64,000 nt of DNA from Rhizobium sp. BK650 (GTDB lineage: Bacteria; Pseudomonadota; Alphaproteobacteria; Rhizobiales; Rhizobiaceae). A program made the position numbers and the translations under genes. Positions 8,008 to 16,718 of this stretch are shown here, piece by piece (positions within the stretch are counted from its first letter, which is position 1; each line of letters opens with the position of its first letter). Below the pieces are notes generated by a model. That model worked only from the letters and a program-made list of their open reading frames with translations. It was not told the DNA's origin and ran no database searches. The stretch covers positions 309,015-373,014 of the forward strand of contig NZ_JACIBK010000006.1 in the NCBI RefSeq assembly GCF_014195325.1. The letters are read 5' to 3'.

Positions 8008-9489
8008 TTACACTGCGAGCTTGCCGTCGAGATAGAGCTGCAGAGTTTCCTTCGTGCCCTTTTCCCACAGGGTTTTGAGAGCATGGGCGAAACGCTTGCG
8101 GAAAAGATCTGATTTCGCGACTTCGCCGAAAATATCGTCGAAGACGAGGAAGGCGACCGGATCGTCCTTGGCCTTGACTGCCGCTTCATGCAGACGGTCG
8201 GCACTGGCATCGTTGAAGGCGATATCCTTGCCGCTGTCACTCTTTCCAAAGAAGTAGCGGCACCAGAGAGCCGAGACGAGCGCGAGGCCGACGACGTCCT
8301 TGCCCTGCTGCAGATTGTCGAGCGTCGAGGGCAGGATGAATTTCGGCTGGCGGTTGGAGCCGTCTTGAGCCAGCCGCGGAATCGTGTCGGCGATCTTCGG
8401 GTTGAGGAAGCGGCGTTCGATCAGCTTGAAATAGTCCTGCAGCGACGTATCCGGCACCGGCGGCACGATCGGGATAATTTCCTCGTTTTCCAGCTTGGCG
8501 AGGAAGGCTCGGATCAGATCGTTCTCCATCGACTCGTGGACGAAATGAATGTCCATCAGTGCGGCCGGATACGCGATTGCCGCATGGCCGCCATTGAGGA
8601 TGCGGATCTTCATATGCTCATAGGGTGTGACGTCAGGCACGAAGGTGACCCCGACCTTTTCGAGCGCCGGGCGACCCATCGGAAACTTGTCTTCAAGCAC
8701 CCACTGCTTGAACTCTTCGCAATAGACGGGCCAGTTATCCTCGATATCGAAATTATCCTTCAGGAAGTCGATCTCGCGCTGGCTGGTCGCCGGTGTAATG
8801 CGGTCGACCATGCCGTTCGGGAAGGAAACATTCGCCTTGATCCACTCGGCAAAGGCAGGATCGGAGAGCTTCGCCGTACCAACGACGGCGTTCGCGGTGA
8901 CGACGCCATTATGAGGAATGTTGTCGCAGGACATGACGGTAAAAGGCGCAATACCCTTGTCCCTGCGTGCCTTCAGGCCAGCGACGATCAGCCCGAAGAC
9001 CGTCTTCGGCGCAGACGGGTTCTGCCCGTCGGCAGCAATAGCGGGGTGCGCCGGATTGAACTTGCCCGACGCATCAATGAAATAGCCGCCTTCCGTGATC
9101 GTCATGGAGACGATGCGGATCTCGGGATCGGCGAGCTTGGCGATGATGACATCAGGTTCGCCGACCGGCAGGATATCGATCATCGGCCCAGTTACACGCG
9201 CCGCCGTCTTATTGTTATCCTGCTCGACGACGGTCGTCAGGAAATCCTGTGCGGCAAGCTTGTCGCGCATCGCCGCATCCGAGGGCAGCACGCCGGCGCC
9301 GATAAGGGCCCAATCATGGTCGCTTGCGGCATTGAAAAGATCGTCCAGATAGATCGCCTGATGGGCGCGATGGAAGTTGCCGACGCCGAAGTGCACGATG
9401 CCGGCTTTCAGCGACGCCCGATCGTAAACCGGAATGGCCGCGGTCTTTGCCGCCTCGGCGAGCGTTGCCAGCGATAGTTTGCACGTCAT
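8008..9489 (-). CDS. mtlK: Long-chain polyol dehydrogenase (mannitol 2-dehydrogenase family)
   Basis: The 493-residue product matches the NAD-dependent mannitol dehydrogenase family: the N-terminal HFGVGNFHRAHQAIYLDDL dinucleotide-binding segment and the C-terminal domain containing ILNGGHAAIAYPA. Family members oxidise D-mannitol to fructose or D-arabitol to D-xylulose in the cytoplasm. Its place just after smoK and before the HAD and FGGY genes matches the rhizobial smo/mtl locus. The gaps are 98 nt to smoK and 91 nt to the HAD gene, both apparently non-coding. Confidence 0.9.
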   Translation of the reverse strand: MTCKLSLATLAEAAKTAAIPVYDRASLKAGIVHFGVGNFHRAHQAIYLDDLFNAASDHDWALIGAGVLPSDAAMRDKLAAQDFLTTVVEQDNNKTAARVTGPMIDILPVGEPDVIIAKLADPEIRIVSMTITEGGYFIDASGKFNPAHPAIAADGQNPSAPKTVFGLIVAGLKARRDKGIAPFTVMSCDNIPHNGVVTANAVVGTAKLSDPAFAEWIKANVSFPNGMVDRITPATSQREIDFLKDNFDIEDNWPVYCEEFKQWVLEDKFPMGRPALEKVGVTFVPDVTPYEHMKIRILNGGHAAIAYPAALMDIHFVHESMENDLIRAFLAKLENEEIIPIVPPVPDTSLQDYFKLIERRFLNPKIADTIPRLAQDGSNRQPKFILPSTLDNLQQGKDVVGLALVSALWCRYFFGKSDSGKDIAFNDASADRLHEAAVKAKDDPVAFLVFDDIFGEVAKSDLFRKRFAHALKTLWEKGTKETLQLYLDGKLAV

Positions 9490-9587
9490 GTTTCAGTCCT
9501 CTTGAAGGTCTTGCGAAAAGGCTCCCGCCCTTCGTAGCGCGGACCGGACGAGATTACCCGGTCCGCATGTTGCCCCCAGCCGCCGCC

Positions 9588-10586
<999 letters not shown>

Positions 10587-10604
10587 GTTTCTCTCCCTAT
10601 GATC

Positions 10605-11435
10605 TTATTTCACCGCGCCGAAGGTCAGGCCGCGGACAAGTTGTTTCTGGCTGAACCAGCCGAGGATGAGGATCGGCGCGATCGCCATGGTCGAAGCTGC
10701 CGAAAGCTTGGCGTAGAACAGGCCTTCCGGGCTCGAATAGGAGGCGATGAAGGCTGTCAGTGGCGCCGCCTTTGACGCCGTCAGGTTCAGCGTCCAGAAG
10801 GCTTCGTTCCAGGCGAGGATAATGTTGAGCAGCAGCGTCGAGGCGATGCCCGGCACTGCCATCGGCGTCAGCACATAGACTATTTCCTTGACGAGCGAGG
10901 CTCCGTCCATGCGCGCAGCTTCCAGGATTTCGCCGGGAATTTCCTTGAAATAGGTGTAGAGCATCCAGACGATGATCGGCAGGTTGATCAGCGTCAGCAC
11001 GATCACCAGGCCGGTCCGCGTATCGAGCAGGCCCGAATTGTGGAACAGCAGGTAGATTGGAATGAGCGCGCCGACCGGCGGCATCATCTTCGTCGACAGC
11101 ATCCACATCAGCACATCCTTCGTCCGTTTGGTGGGCGCAAAGGCCATGGCCCAGGCGGCCGGAATTGCGATGATGAGTCCGATCAGCGTCGAGCCGAAGG
11201 AGATCACCACCGAATTCATGAAGTGGGTGAGATAGTTGGAACGGCTTTGCACTTCTGCATAGTTCTCCGTCGTCCAGTGGAAGAACAGGAACTGCGGCGG
11301 CGAAGCGATGGCATCCGCCTCCGACTTGAAGCTCGTCAGAAACGTCCAGAGGATCGGGAAGAAGATCAGGATGGCGAGCGCCCAGGCGATCGCGGTCATG
11401 ATGACCTTGCGTTGGGTAGTAACCTTTCTAGCCAT
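10605..11435 (-). CDS. smoG: Polyol ABC transporter permease (second)
   Basis: The 276-residue CUT1 permease has six hydrophobic segments and the cytoplasmic EAA loop (ILEAARMDGASLVKEIVYV). The ATG at 11435 lies one base beyond the smoF stop at 11437, so the two are translationally linked; longer in-frame starts would overlap smoF and are rejected. It forms the membrane channel with SmoF. Confidence 0.9.
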   Translation of the reverse strand: MARKVTTQRKVIMTAIAWALAILIFFPILWTFLTSFKSEADAIASPPQFLFFHWTTENYAEVQSRSNYLTHFMNSVVISFGSTLIGLIIAIPAAWAMAFAPTKRTKDVLMWMLSTKMMPPVGALIPIYLLFHNSGLLDTRTGLVIVLTLINLPIIVWMLYTYFKEIPGEILEAARMDGASLVKEIVYVLTPMAVPGIASTLLLNIILAWNEAFWTLNLTASKAAPLTAFIASYSSPEGLFYAKLSAASTMAIAPILILGWFSQKQLVRGLTFGAVK

Positions 11436-11436
11436 C

Positions 11437-12309
11437 TCAAGCCTCCAGATTCTTGCCGACGAGGCGCACGAGAAAGATCGCAACGATATTGGCAAGCACG
11501 ACCGCCACGATACCGCCGGCCGAAGCCCCCCCGATATCGAACTGCAGCAGAGCCTGAGCATAGACCAGGAAGGTGAGGTTCGTGCTCTGCGTGCCGGGGC
11601 CGCCATTGGTAGTGACGAGGATTTCGGCAAAGACCGACAGCAGGAAGATCGTCTGGATGAGGATCACCACCGTGATGGCTCGGGCCATATGCGGCAGGAT
11701 GATATAGATGAATTTCGAGATCGCGCCGGCGCCGTCCATTTCGGCGGCTTCCTTCTGCTCTTCGTCAAGCGACTGAAGTGCCGTGAGCAGGATCAGCGTG
11801 GCGAAGGGAAGCCACTGCCAGGCAACGATCAGGATGATCGAGAACAAAGGCACCGTTGCCAGCCAGTCGATCGGCTGCAGGCCAACAGCCTTTGCCATAA
11901 AGGCGAAGAGGCCATTGACCGGGTTCATGAACATGTTCTTCCAGACAAGCGCCGCCACCGTCGGCATGACGAAGAAAGGTGCGATCACCAGGATGCGCAC
12001 GATCCCCTGACCATAAATCTCCTGGTCGAGCAGCAGCGCAAAGAGGATCCCGCCGACAACGGTGATGACGAGCACGCCCGCGACCAGCACCAGCGTATTG
12101 GCGAGCGCGGCCAAGAAGGCGGGGTCGGTGAGGAAGTATTGATAGTTTAAGAGGCCGACAAAGGTTTCCATGCCGGGGCTGAGCAAATTGTAGTTCAGCA
12201 GGGAGAAGTAAATCGTCATCGCCAGCGGGACGATCATCCACGCGAAGAGAAGCACCACGGAAGGGGCCATCATCAGGCGCGCTGCGGAGCGGGTGTGTAA
12301 CGTTGCCAT
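11437..12309 (-). CDS. smoF: Polyol ABC transporter permease (first)
   Basis: This 290-residue inner-membrane protein has six predicted membrane segments and the EAA motif (QKEAAEMDGAGAISKFIYI). It is the first permease of the polyol importer and is separated from smoE by a 132-nt gap containing a hairpin terminator. Its order, binding protein-permease-permease-ATPase, is the standard CUT1 arrangement. Confidence 0.9.
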   Translation of the reverse strand: MATLHTRSAARLMMAPSVVLLFAWMIVPLAMTIYFSLLNYNLLSPGMETFVGLLNYQYFLTDPAFLAALANTLVLVAGVLVITVVGGILFALLLDQEIYGQGIVRILVIAPFFVMPTVAALVWKNMFMNPVNGLFAFMAKAVGLQPIDWLATVPLFSIILIVAWQWLPFATLILLTALQSLDEEQKEAAEMDGAGAISKFIYIILPHMARAITVVILIQTIFLLSVFAEILVTTNGGPGTQSTNLTFLVYAQALLQFDIGGASAGGIVAVVLANIVAIFLVRLVGKNLEA

Positions 12310-12357
12310 GGCAAATCACCGGTCTGATCTGAAGCGGGAATGGCTGCAGGACGTTTC

Positions 12358-12398
12358 GAAAAAAGAGGCCGCCGATACAGTTCGGATGATCGGCGGCC
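12358..12398 (-). terminator. Intra-operon Rho-independent terminator after smoE
   Basis: On the minus strand a perfect 10-bp stem (GGCCGCCGAT pairing with ATCGGCGGCC, 12389-12398 with 12367-12376) with a 12-nt loop is followed within two bases by six T residues. It sits between smoE and smoF and would let only part of transcription enter the membrane and catabolic genes, keeping the binding protein in excess. Confidence 0.75.
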
Positions 12399-12441
12399 GG
12401 AGGTGCGGAATGTCAAGCATTCCGTACATGCTCAGGAGGTT

Positions 12442-13752
12442 TTACTTGATATAGCCCGCCTTGGTCATTTCGCGGGTGGTCAGCTGCTGCGCGCTCTGCA
12501 GAGCCTGGTCGACCGAGATCTGGCCGGCAAGGGCTGCGGAGAACTGCTGGCCAACGGCCGTACCGATGCCCTGGAATTCCGGGATCGCCACGAACTGGAC
12601 GCCAACATAGGGAACCGGCTTGACGGTCGGCTTGGTCGGGTCGGCGGAGTTGATGCTGTCGAGCGTCATCTTCGCAAACGGCGCAGCCTTCTGATAGTCG
12701 GCATTCGCATAGAGCGAAGTGCGGGTGCCGGGAGGTGCGTTCAGCCAGCCTTCCTTTTGGGCGACGAGATTGGTGTAATCCTTGCTCGTTGCCCAGGCGA
12801 TGAACTTCTCGGCTGCTTCAGCCTTCTGCGAACCTGCCGGGATGGCGAGGTTCCAGGCCCAGAGCCAGTTGCCGCGCTTGCCGAGGCCCTTGTCCGGAGC
12901 GAGCGCAAAACCGACCTTGTCGGCAACCTTCGACTGCTTCGGATCGGCTACGAAGGAAGCAGCAACCGTTGCGTCGATCCACATGCCGCACTTGCCAGTC
13001 TGGAAGAGCGCCAGGTTTTCGTTGAAGCCGTTGGAAGAAGCGCCGGGAGGGCCGGCTTCCTTCATCAGGTTGACGTAGAAGGTCAGCGTGTCCTTCCACT
13101 CGGGCTGATCGAACTGCGGCTTCCACTTTTCATCGAACCAGCGAGCGCCGAAGGAGTTCGACATAGCCGTCAGGAAGGCCATGTTCTCACCCCAGCCGGC
13201 CTTGCCGCGCAGACAGATGCCGTAGATTTCCTTGTCCTTGTTGGTGATCTTCTTCGCAGCGTCTGCGATGAAGTCCCAGGTCGGCGCGTCGGGCATCTTC
13301 AGGCCGGCAGCGTCGAACAGGTCCTTGCGATACATGACCATGGAGCTTTCGCCGTAGAACGGAGCTGCATAGAGCTTGCCGTCCTTGCTGATGCCGCTGC
13401 GGATAGCCGGCAGCAGGTCATTCACGTCATAGCTGTCGCCGAGATTGTCCAGCGGCAGGAGCCAGCCCTGCTTTGCCCAGATCGGAACTTCATAAGTGCC
13501 GATCGTCAGCACGTCATACTGGCCGCCCTTGGTCGCGATATCGGTCGTGACCTTCTGGCGCAGTACGTTTTCTTCGAGGGTTACCCATTCAAGATCGATG
13601 CCGGGATTCTTCGCCTTGAAATCATCCGTCAGCTTCTGCATCCGGATCATGTCGCCGTTGTTCACGGTCGCGATTGTCAGCGTCTCGGCCGAAGCCATGC
13701 CGGCAAACGCCATTGCTGAGCAGGCGCCCAGCAGGAAAGTTCTCAATGTCAT
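12442..13752 (-). CDS. smoE: Sorbitol/mannitol ABC transporter substrate-binding protein
   Basis: The 436-residue protein starts with a signal peptide (MTLRTFLLGACSAMAFAGMASA, cleavage expected after ASA) and has the family 1 extracellular solute-binding fold. Its sequence style (TIATVNNGDMIRMQKL..., GTYEVPIWAKQGWLLPLD) matches the polyol-binding SmoE/MtlE group. The ATG at 13752 is preceded by GGGAGGAAG; an upstream in-frame start at 13782 is less likely. It delivers polyols to SmoFG in the periplasm and is the first structural gene of the operon. Confidence 0.9.
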   Translation of the reverse strand: MTLRTFLLGACSAMAFAGMASAETLTIATVNNGDMIRMQKLTDDFKAKNPGIDLEWVTLEENVLRQKVTTDIATKGGQYDVLTIGTYEVPIWAKQGWLLPLDNLGDSYDVNDLLPAIRSGISKDGKLYAAPFYGESSMVMYRKDLFDAAGLKMPDAPTWDFIADAAKKITNKDKEIYGICLRGKAGWGENMAFLTAMSNSFGARWFDEKWKPQFDQPEWKDTLTFYVNLMKEAGPPGASSNGFNENLALFQTGKCGMWIDATVAASFVADPKQSKVADKVGFALAPDKGLGKRGNWLWAWNLAIPAGSQKAEAAEKFIAWATSKDYTNLVAQKEGWLNAPPGTRTSLYANADYQKAAPFAKMTLDSINSADPTKPTVKPVPYVGVQFVAIPEFQGIGTAVGQQFSAALAGQISVDQALQSAQQLTTREMTKAGYIK

Positions 13753-13786
13753 ATCTTCCTCCCAGAAGATGAGTGTGAGCATTCGC

Positions 13787-13829
13787 TTTGCTCATGGGCA
13801 ATTACTCACCACCAGCGACAATTTGTCAA
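13787..13829 (-). promoter_or_regulatory. Promoter of the smo operon with overlapping operator half-sites
   Basis: On the minus strand -35 TTGACA (13824-13829), a 17-nt spacer and -10 AGTAAT (13801-13806) point at smoE. TTTGCTCATGGGCAA on the plus strand (13787-13801) overlaps the -10/start region. It repeats the TTTGCTCA half-site of the upstream palindrome at 13891-13915. The palindrome GACAATTTGTC also overlaps the -35. Confidence 0.55.
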
Positions 13830-13890
13830 TCGGCAATCGTTGCTGCGATGCCGAAAGAACAGACTATACTATTGATTTAAAACGGTAATA

Positions 13891-13915
13891 TTTTTGCTCA
13901 GCTATTGAGCAAAAA
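13891..13915. promoter_or_regulatory. Perfect 10-5-10 palindrome, probable SorC-type operator
   Basis: TTTTTGCTCA and TGAGCAAAAA are separated by five bases and overlap the stop codon of the SorC-type regulator gene. Neither strand has a T run after the stem, so it is not a standard terminator. It lies about 90 bp upstream of the smo promoter -10, and its half-site is repeated at that promoter. This fits an upstream operator with looping. Confidence 0.5.
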
Positions 13916-14851
13916 CTCAGCGGTCTCTTCGTCGGTGATCAGACCGTTCACCTGATGACCGCTGATGGCAGCCCTGATCGCCCTGAATTTGCGCTTGCCC
14001 TTGGCGATCCCGATGACAACGGACGAATCGCGCGGCGGTATCGGAGCCGACGCGACACGCTCGTTGATCGGGTTATCCAGAAGCTTGCCGTCGGCATCGA
14101 ATATCCAGCCACAGATCTCGCCTGCCGCGCCCCCGCGCATCAGTTCCATCATCTCGTCTTTTTCGAGAAAACCATCAACGCAGAGCGGACCGTCGATGCC
14201 GAGTTCGCCGATACCGACGAAGGTCACATCCGCCTGCGCGCTGATCGCCAGCGTCGAGCGCACGAGCTGCTGGCCATGCAGAAGCTCCCGCTCTTCCGCC
14301 GAGGTGACGAGCACCGGCAGCGGCATCGGAAAGTGCCGCGCCTTGACCGCATCGGCCATGCTGAAGATGACGTTGTAATAGGCGGCCGAACCGTCGGGCG
14401 CGATATTGCCCGTCAGCGAGACGATACGATGATTGGGACATTCGATCGCCGGCAATTGATCGACGGCCGCCTTCAGAGTTCGCCCTGTACCGACCGCGAG
14501 CACGATCGGATCGGGGCGCTTCAACCAGCGCTCGATTTCGGAAGCGGCAGCCTCCGCAATGCCGACTGTCGTCGACGAAGAGCCTGAATCGCTCGGAACG
14601 ATCTCGACATGCTTGAGGCCGAATTTCTTGCGAAGCTGATTGCCGAGTTCGAGGCAGGCGGCAATCGGATGGTCGAGCCGAACCTTAATGAGCCGCTCTG
14701 CCACAGCAAGCGAAACGAGCCGCTGCGCCGACTGGCGCGAAATTCCCATGGCGGACGCGATTTCATCCTGCGTGCGGCCGGCGACATAATAGAGCCAGCC
14801 GGCGCGCGCCGCATCGTCCAGCCGTCCTGATGTCTCCGATCTTTTTACCAT
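13898..14851 (-). CDS. SorC/DeoR-family regulator of the polyol operon
   Basis: The 317-residue protein has an N-terminal HTH (about residues 25-50, GRTQDEIASAMGISRQSAQR) and a SorC-type sugar-binding domain, including AVGTGRTLKAAVDQLP and a GLITDEETA tail. It is the first gene in line with smoE and corresponds in position and family to SmoC of other rhizobial polyol loci. It probably represses or activates smo in response to a polyol or phosphorylated derivative. It shares the family with the regulator at 558 but the two are clearly diverged. Confidence 0.85.
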   Translation of the reverse strand: MVKRSETSGRLDDAARAGWLYYVAGRTQDEIASAMGISRQSAQRLVSLAVAERLIKVRLDHPIAACLELGNQLRKKFGLKHVEIVPSDSGSSSTTVGIAEAAASEIERWLKRPDPIVLAVGTGRTLKAAVDQLPAIECPNHRIVSLTGNIAPDGSAAYYNVIFSMADAVKARHFPMPLPVLVTSAEERELLHGQQLVRSTLAISAQADVTFVGIGELGIDGPLCVDGFLEKDEMMELMRGGAAGEICGWIFDADGKLLDNPINERVASAPIPPRDSSVVIGIAKGKRKFRAIRAAISGHQVNGLITDEETAEFLLNS

Positions 14852-14950
14852 TTACCGCCGCCGATTGATTTCTTTGAGTCTGTGTCGGGCCAGATCAAAA
14901 CAAAAATCAGGCAAATGTCGAGGGCGTTGAAAAGGCGAGCAGTGCATTCT

Positions 14951-15607
14951 CTATGCGAACCACCGCATGACGATAAAGATCGCAGCCTTGACGAGCCCGT
15001 AGATGACCCCGCCGGCAACAACGAGCGAAACCATCGTCGTAAGGAAGCCGAGAAGCGAAAACAGCCCATCCCTGCCGAGGATTGCGAAGGAGAAAAGCGA
15101 AATCGCAATCGCCGGCAGGATGTTGCCGAGCGGCACAGGCAGCACGAGAACGATCGCCAACACCAGACAGCAGAAGCCGGCCAGATATTCGGCAGGCGGC
15201 TCCACTAGAATTCCAAGACGCGGCTGCAGCATGCGCTCCGTCCGGGCAAGCCAGGGGTGGATGCGCCCGACGATCGTCTCGAAATCCTCCCGTCGCATGG
15301 AGCGCGCCGCAATCGCCTCCGGCAACCACGGTTTCAGGCCGAAGGTAAGCTGTGCGGCGAGGAAGATCAGCGGAGCGCCGAGCAGCGAGGAGGTACCGGG
15401 CGGCGTTGGAAAGGCGTTCGGCAATGCGAAGATCAGCATCAAGGCGCCAATCGCCCGGTCGCCCATCGTCTGGAACAAATCGCCGATCGATACCCGTTCG
15501 CGGTTTCGATCCGCCGCCATCTGTCGAAGAATGGACGAGAGCCGCCGGCCTTTTGGGCGAGGCCTGCGGGCGGTGGTTCTATTGGCATCGGTATTTTCGA
15601 CTGTCAT
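14951..15607 (-). CDS. exoD: ExoD-family exopolysaccharide synthesis protein
   Basis: The 218-residue protein has a charged N-terminal region, the ExoD signature region around RVSIGDLFQTMGDRAIGALMLIFALPNAFPTPPG, and several membrane segments (about 50-90, 145-215). In Sinorhizobium meliloti exoD mutants are altered in exopolysaccharide and sensitive to alkaline pH; the biochemical role is not settled. It stands alone between the smo regulator and a ROK kinase. Confidence 0.85.
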   Translation of the reverse strand: MTVENTDANRTTARRPRPKGRRLSSILRQMAADRNRERVSIGDLFQTMGDRAIGALMLIFALPNAFPTPPGTSSLLGAPLIFLAAQLTFGLKPWLPEAIAARSMRREDFETIVGRIHPWLARTERMLQPRLGILVEPPAEYLAGFCCLVLAIVLVLPVPLGNILPAIAISLFSFAILGRDGLFSLLGFLTTMVSLVVAGGVIYGLVKAAIFIVMRWFA

Positions 15608-15788
15608 GAATCCGGCATCGGCAGGTGAATGAGGAAAACTTGCCCCTGCAATATGCCATTAGCATGACCCTGACGGATGAAATTGTAAGAGCATGCACAG
15701 ATCCCTTAGTTCAGTTATCGAATAATCCTTGTAATTCGACCCCAAGAGTGCGAGCAGACGCCAGACACGAAGAATTGGCAGACAACAG

Positions 15789-16700
15789 ATGATTATCTCA
15801 TTCGATATCGGTGGCTCCGCCATCAAGGGCGGGATTGCGCGTTCGGAATCCGACATCATGCCGCTTGCCCGCCGTCCGACCCCGAAGGACGATTTTCCGG
15901 CCTTCGTCGAAACGTTGAAGAGCTTTATCGCCGAAGCCGACGAGCGACCCTCGCGCATTGCGCTCTCGATTGCCGGCGTCGTCGATCCGGACACCCAGCG
16001 CCTGATCGTTGCCAATATCCCATGCATCCACGGCCGCAATCTCTCGGCCGACCTCGAAGCTGAGCTCGGCTTGCCCGTGCTGATCGCCAATGATGCCGAT
16101 TGTTTCGCTATGGCGGAAGCGGAGCTCGGCGCCGGCCGCGGCCATCGCATCGTCTTCGGCGCCATACTCGGCACCGGCGTCGGCGGCGGCGTCGTCACCG
16201 ATGGCCGCCTCATCAATGCATCGGGCGGCTTTGCCGGCGAGTGGGGCCACGGCCCGATCATCGCATCGCAGGCGGGCAGTCCTCCGGTCGCCATCCCCGC
16301 CTATGCCTGCGGCTGCGGACAGAAGGGCTGCGTCGATACCGTCGGCGGCGCGCGCGGTCTCGAACGCCTGCACAAGACGCTGCATGATCTCGATCTTTCC
16401 AGCGAAGAAATCATCGCCGATTGGCGCAGGGGCCAGGAAAAGGCCACCCGCACGATCGATGTCTATGTCGATCTGGTCGCCTCGCCATTGGCGCTCGCGA
16501 TCAACATAACAGGTGCGACCATCGTGCCCGTTGGAGGCGGCCTGTCGAATGTCGAGCCGCTTCTTGCCGAACTCGATCAGGCAGTCCGCGCCCGCATCCT
16601 GCGAAAATTCGACCGCCCCTTGGTGGTGCGCAGCGAATGCCGTATCGAGCCGGGTCTGATCGGCGCGGCGCTTCTGGGCCTGCAGGCTGAAGCAGGCTGA
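15789..16700 (+). CDS. ROK-family sugar kinase, probable N-acetylglucosamine kinase
   Basis: The 303-residue protein begins with the ATP-binding DIGGSAIKGG, contains GTGVGGGVV and the ROK zinc motif CGCGQKGCVDTVGG, with no HTH, so it is a kinase rather than a NagC-type regulator. It faces a cytoplasmic GH20 beta-N-acetylhexosaminidase 18 nt away. Together they suggest release and phosphorylation of N-acetylglucosamine. A 181-nt upstream gap holds no other feature I can identify. Confidence 0.8.
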   Translation: MIISFDIGGSAIKGGIARSESDIMPLARRPTPKDDFPAFVETLKSFIAEADERPSRIALSIAGVVDPDTQRLIVANIPCIHGRNLSADLEAELGLPVLIANDADCFAMAEAELGAGRGHRIVFGAILGTGVGGGVVTDGRLINASGGFAGEWGHGPIIASQAGSPPVAIPAYACGCGQKGCVDTVGGARGLERLHKTLHDLDLSSEEIIADWRRGQEKATRTIDVYVDLVASPLALAINITGATIVPVGGGLSNVEPLLAELDQAVRARILRKFDRPLVVRSECRIEPGLIGAALLGLQAEAG

Positions 16701-16718
16701 ACTGCGTAAAGGCGAATC

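Noticed and set aside
13891..13915. Rho-independent terminator for the smo regulator gene
   Set aside because: The stem is perfect but no T run follows on the minus strand, and its half-site is repeated at the smo promoter, so an operator is more likely.
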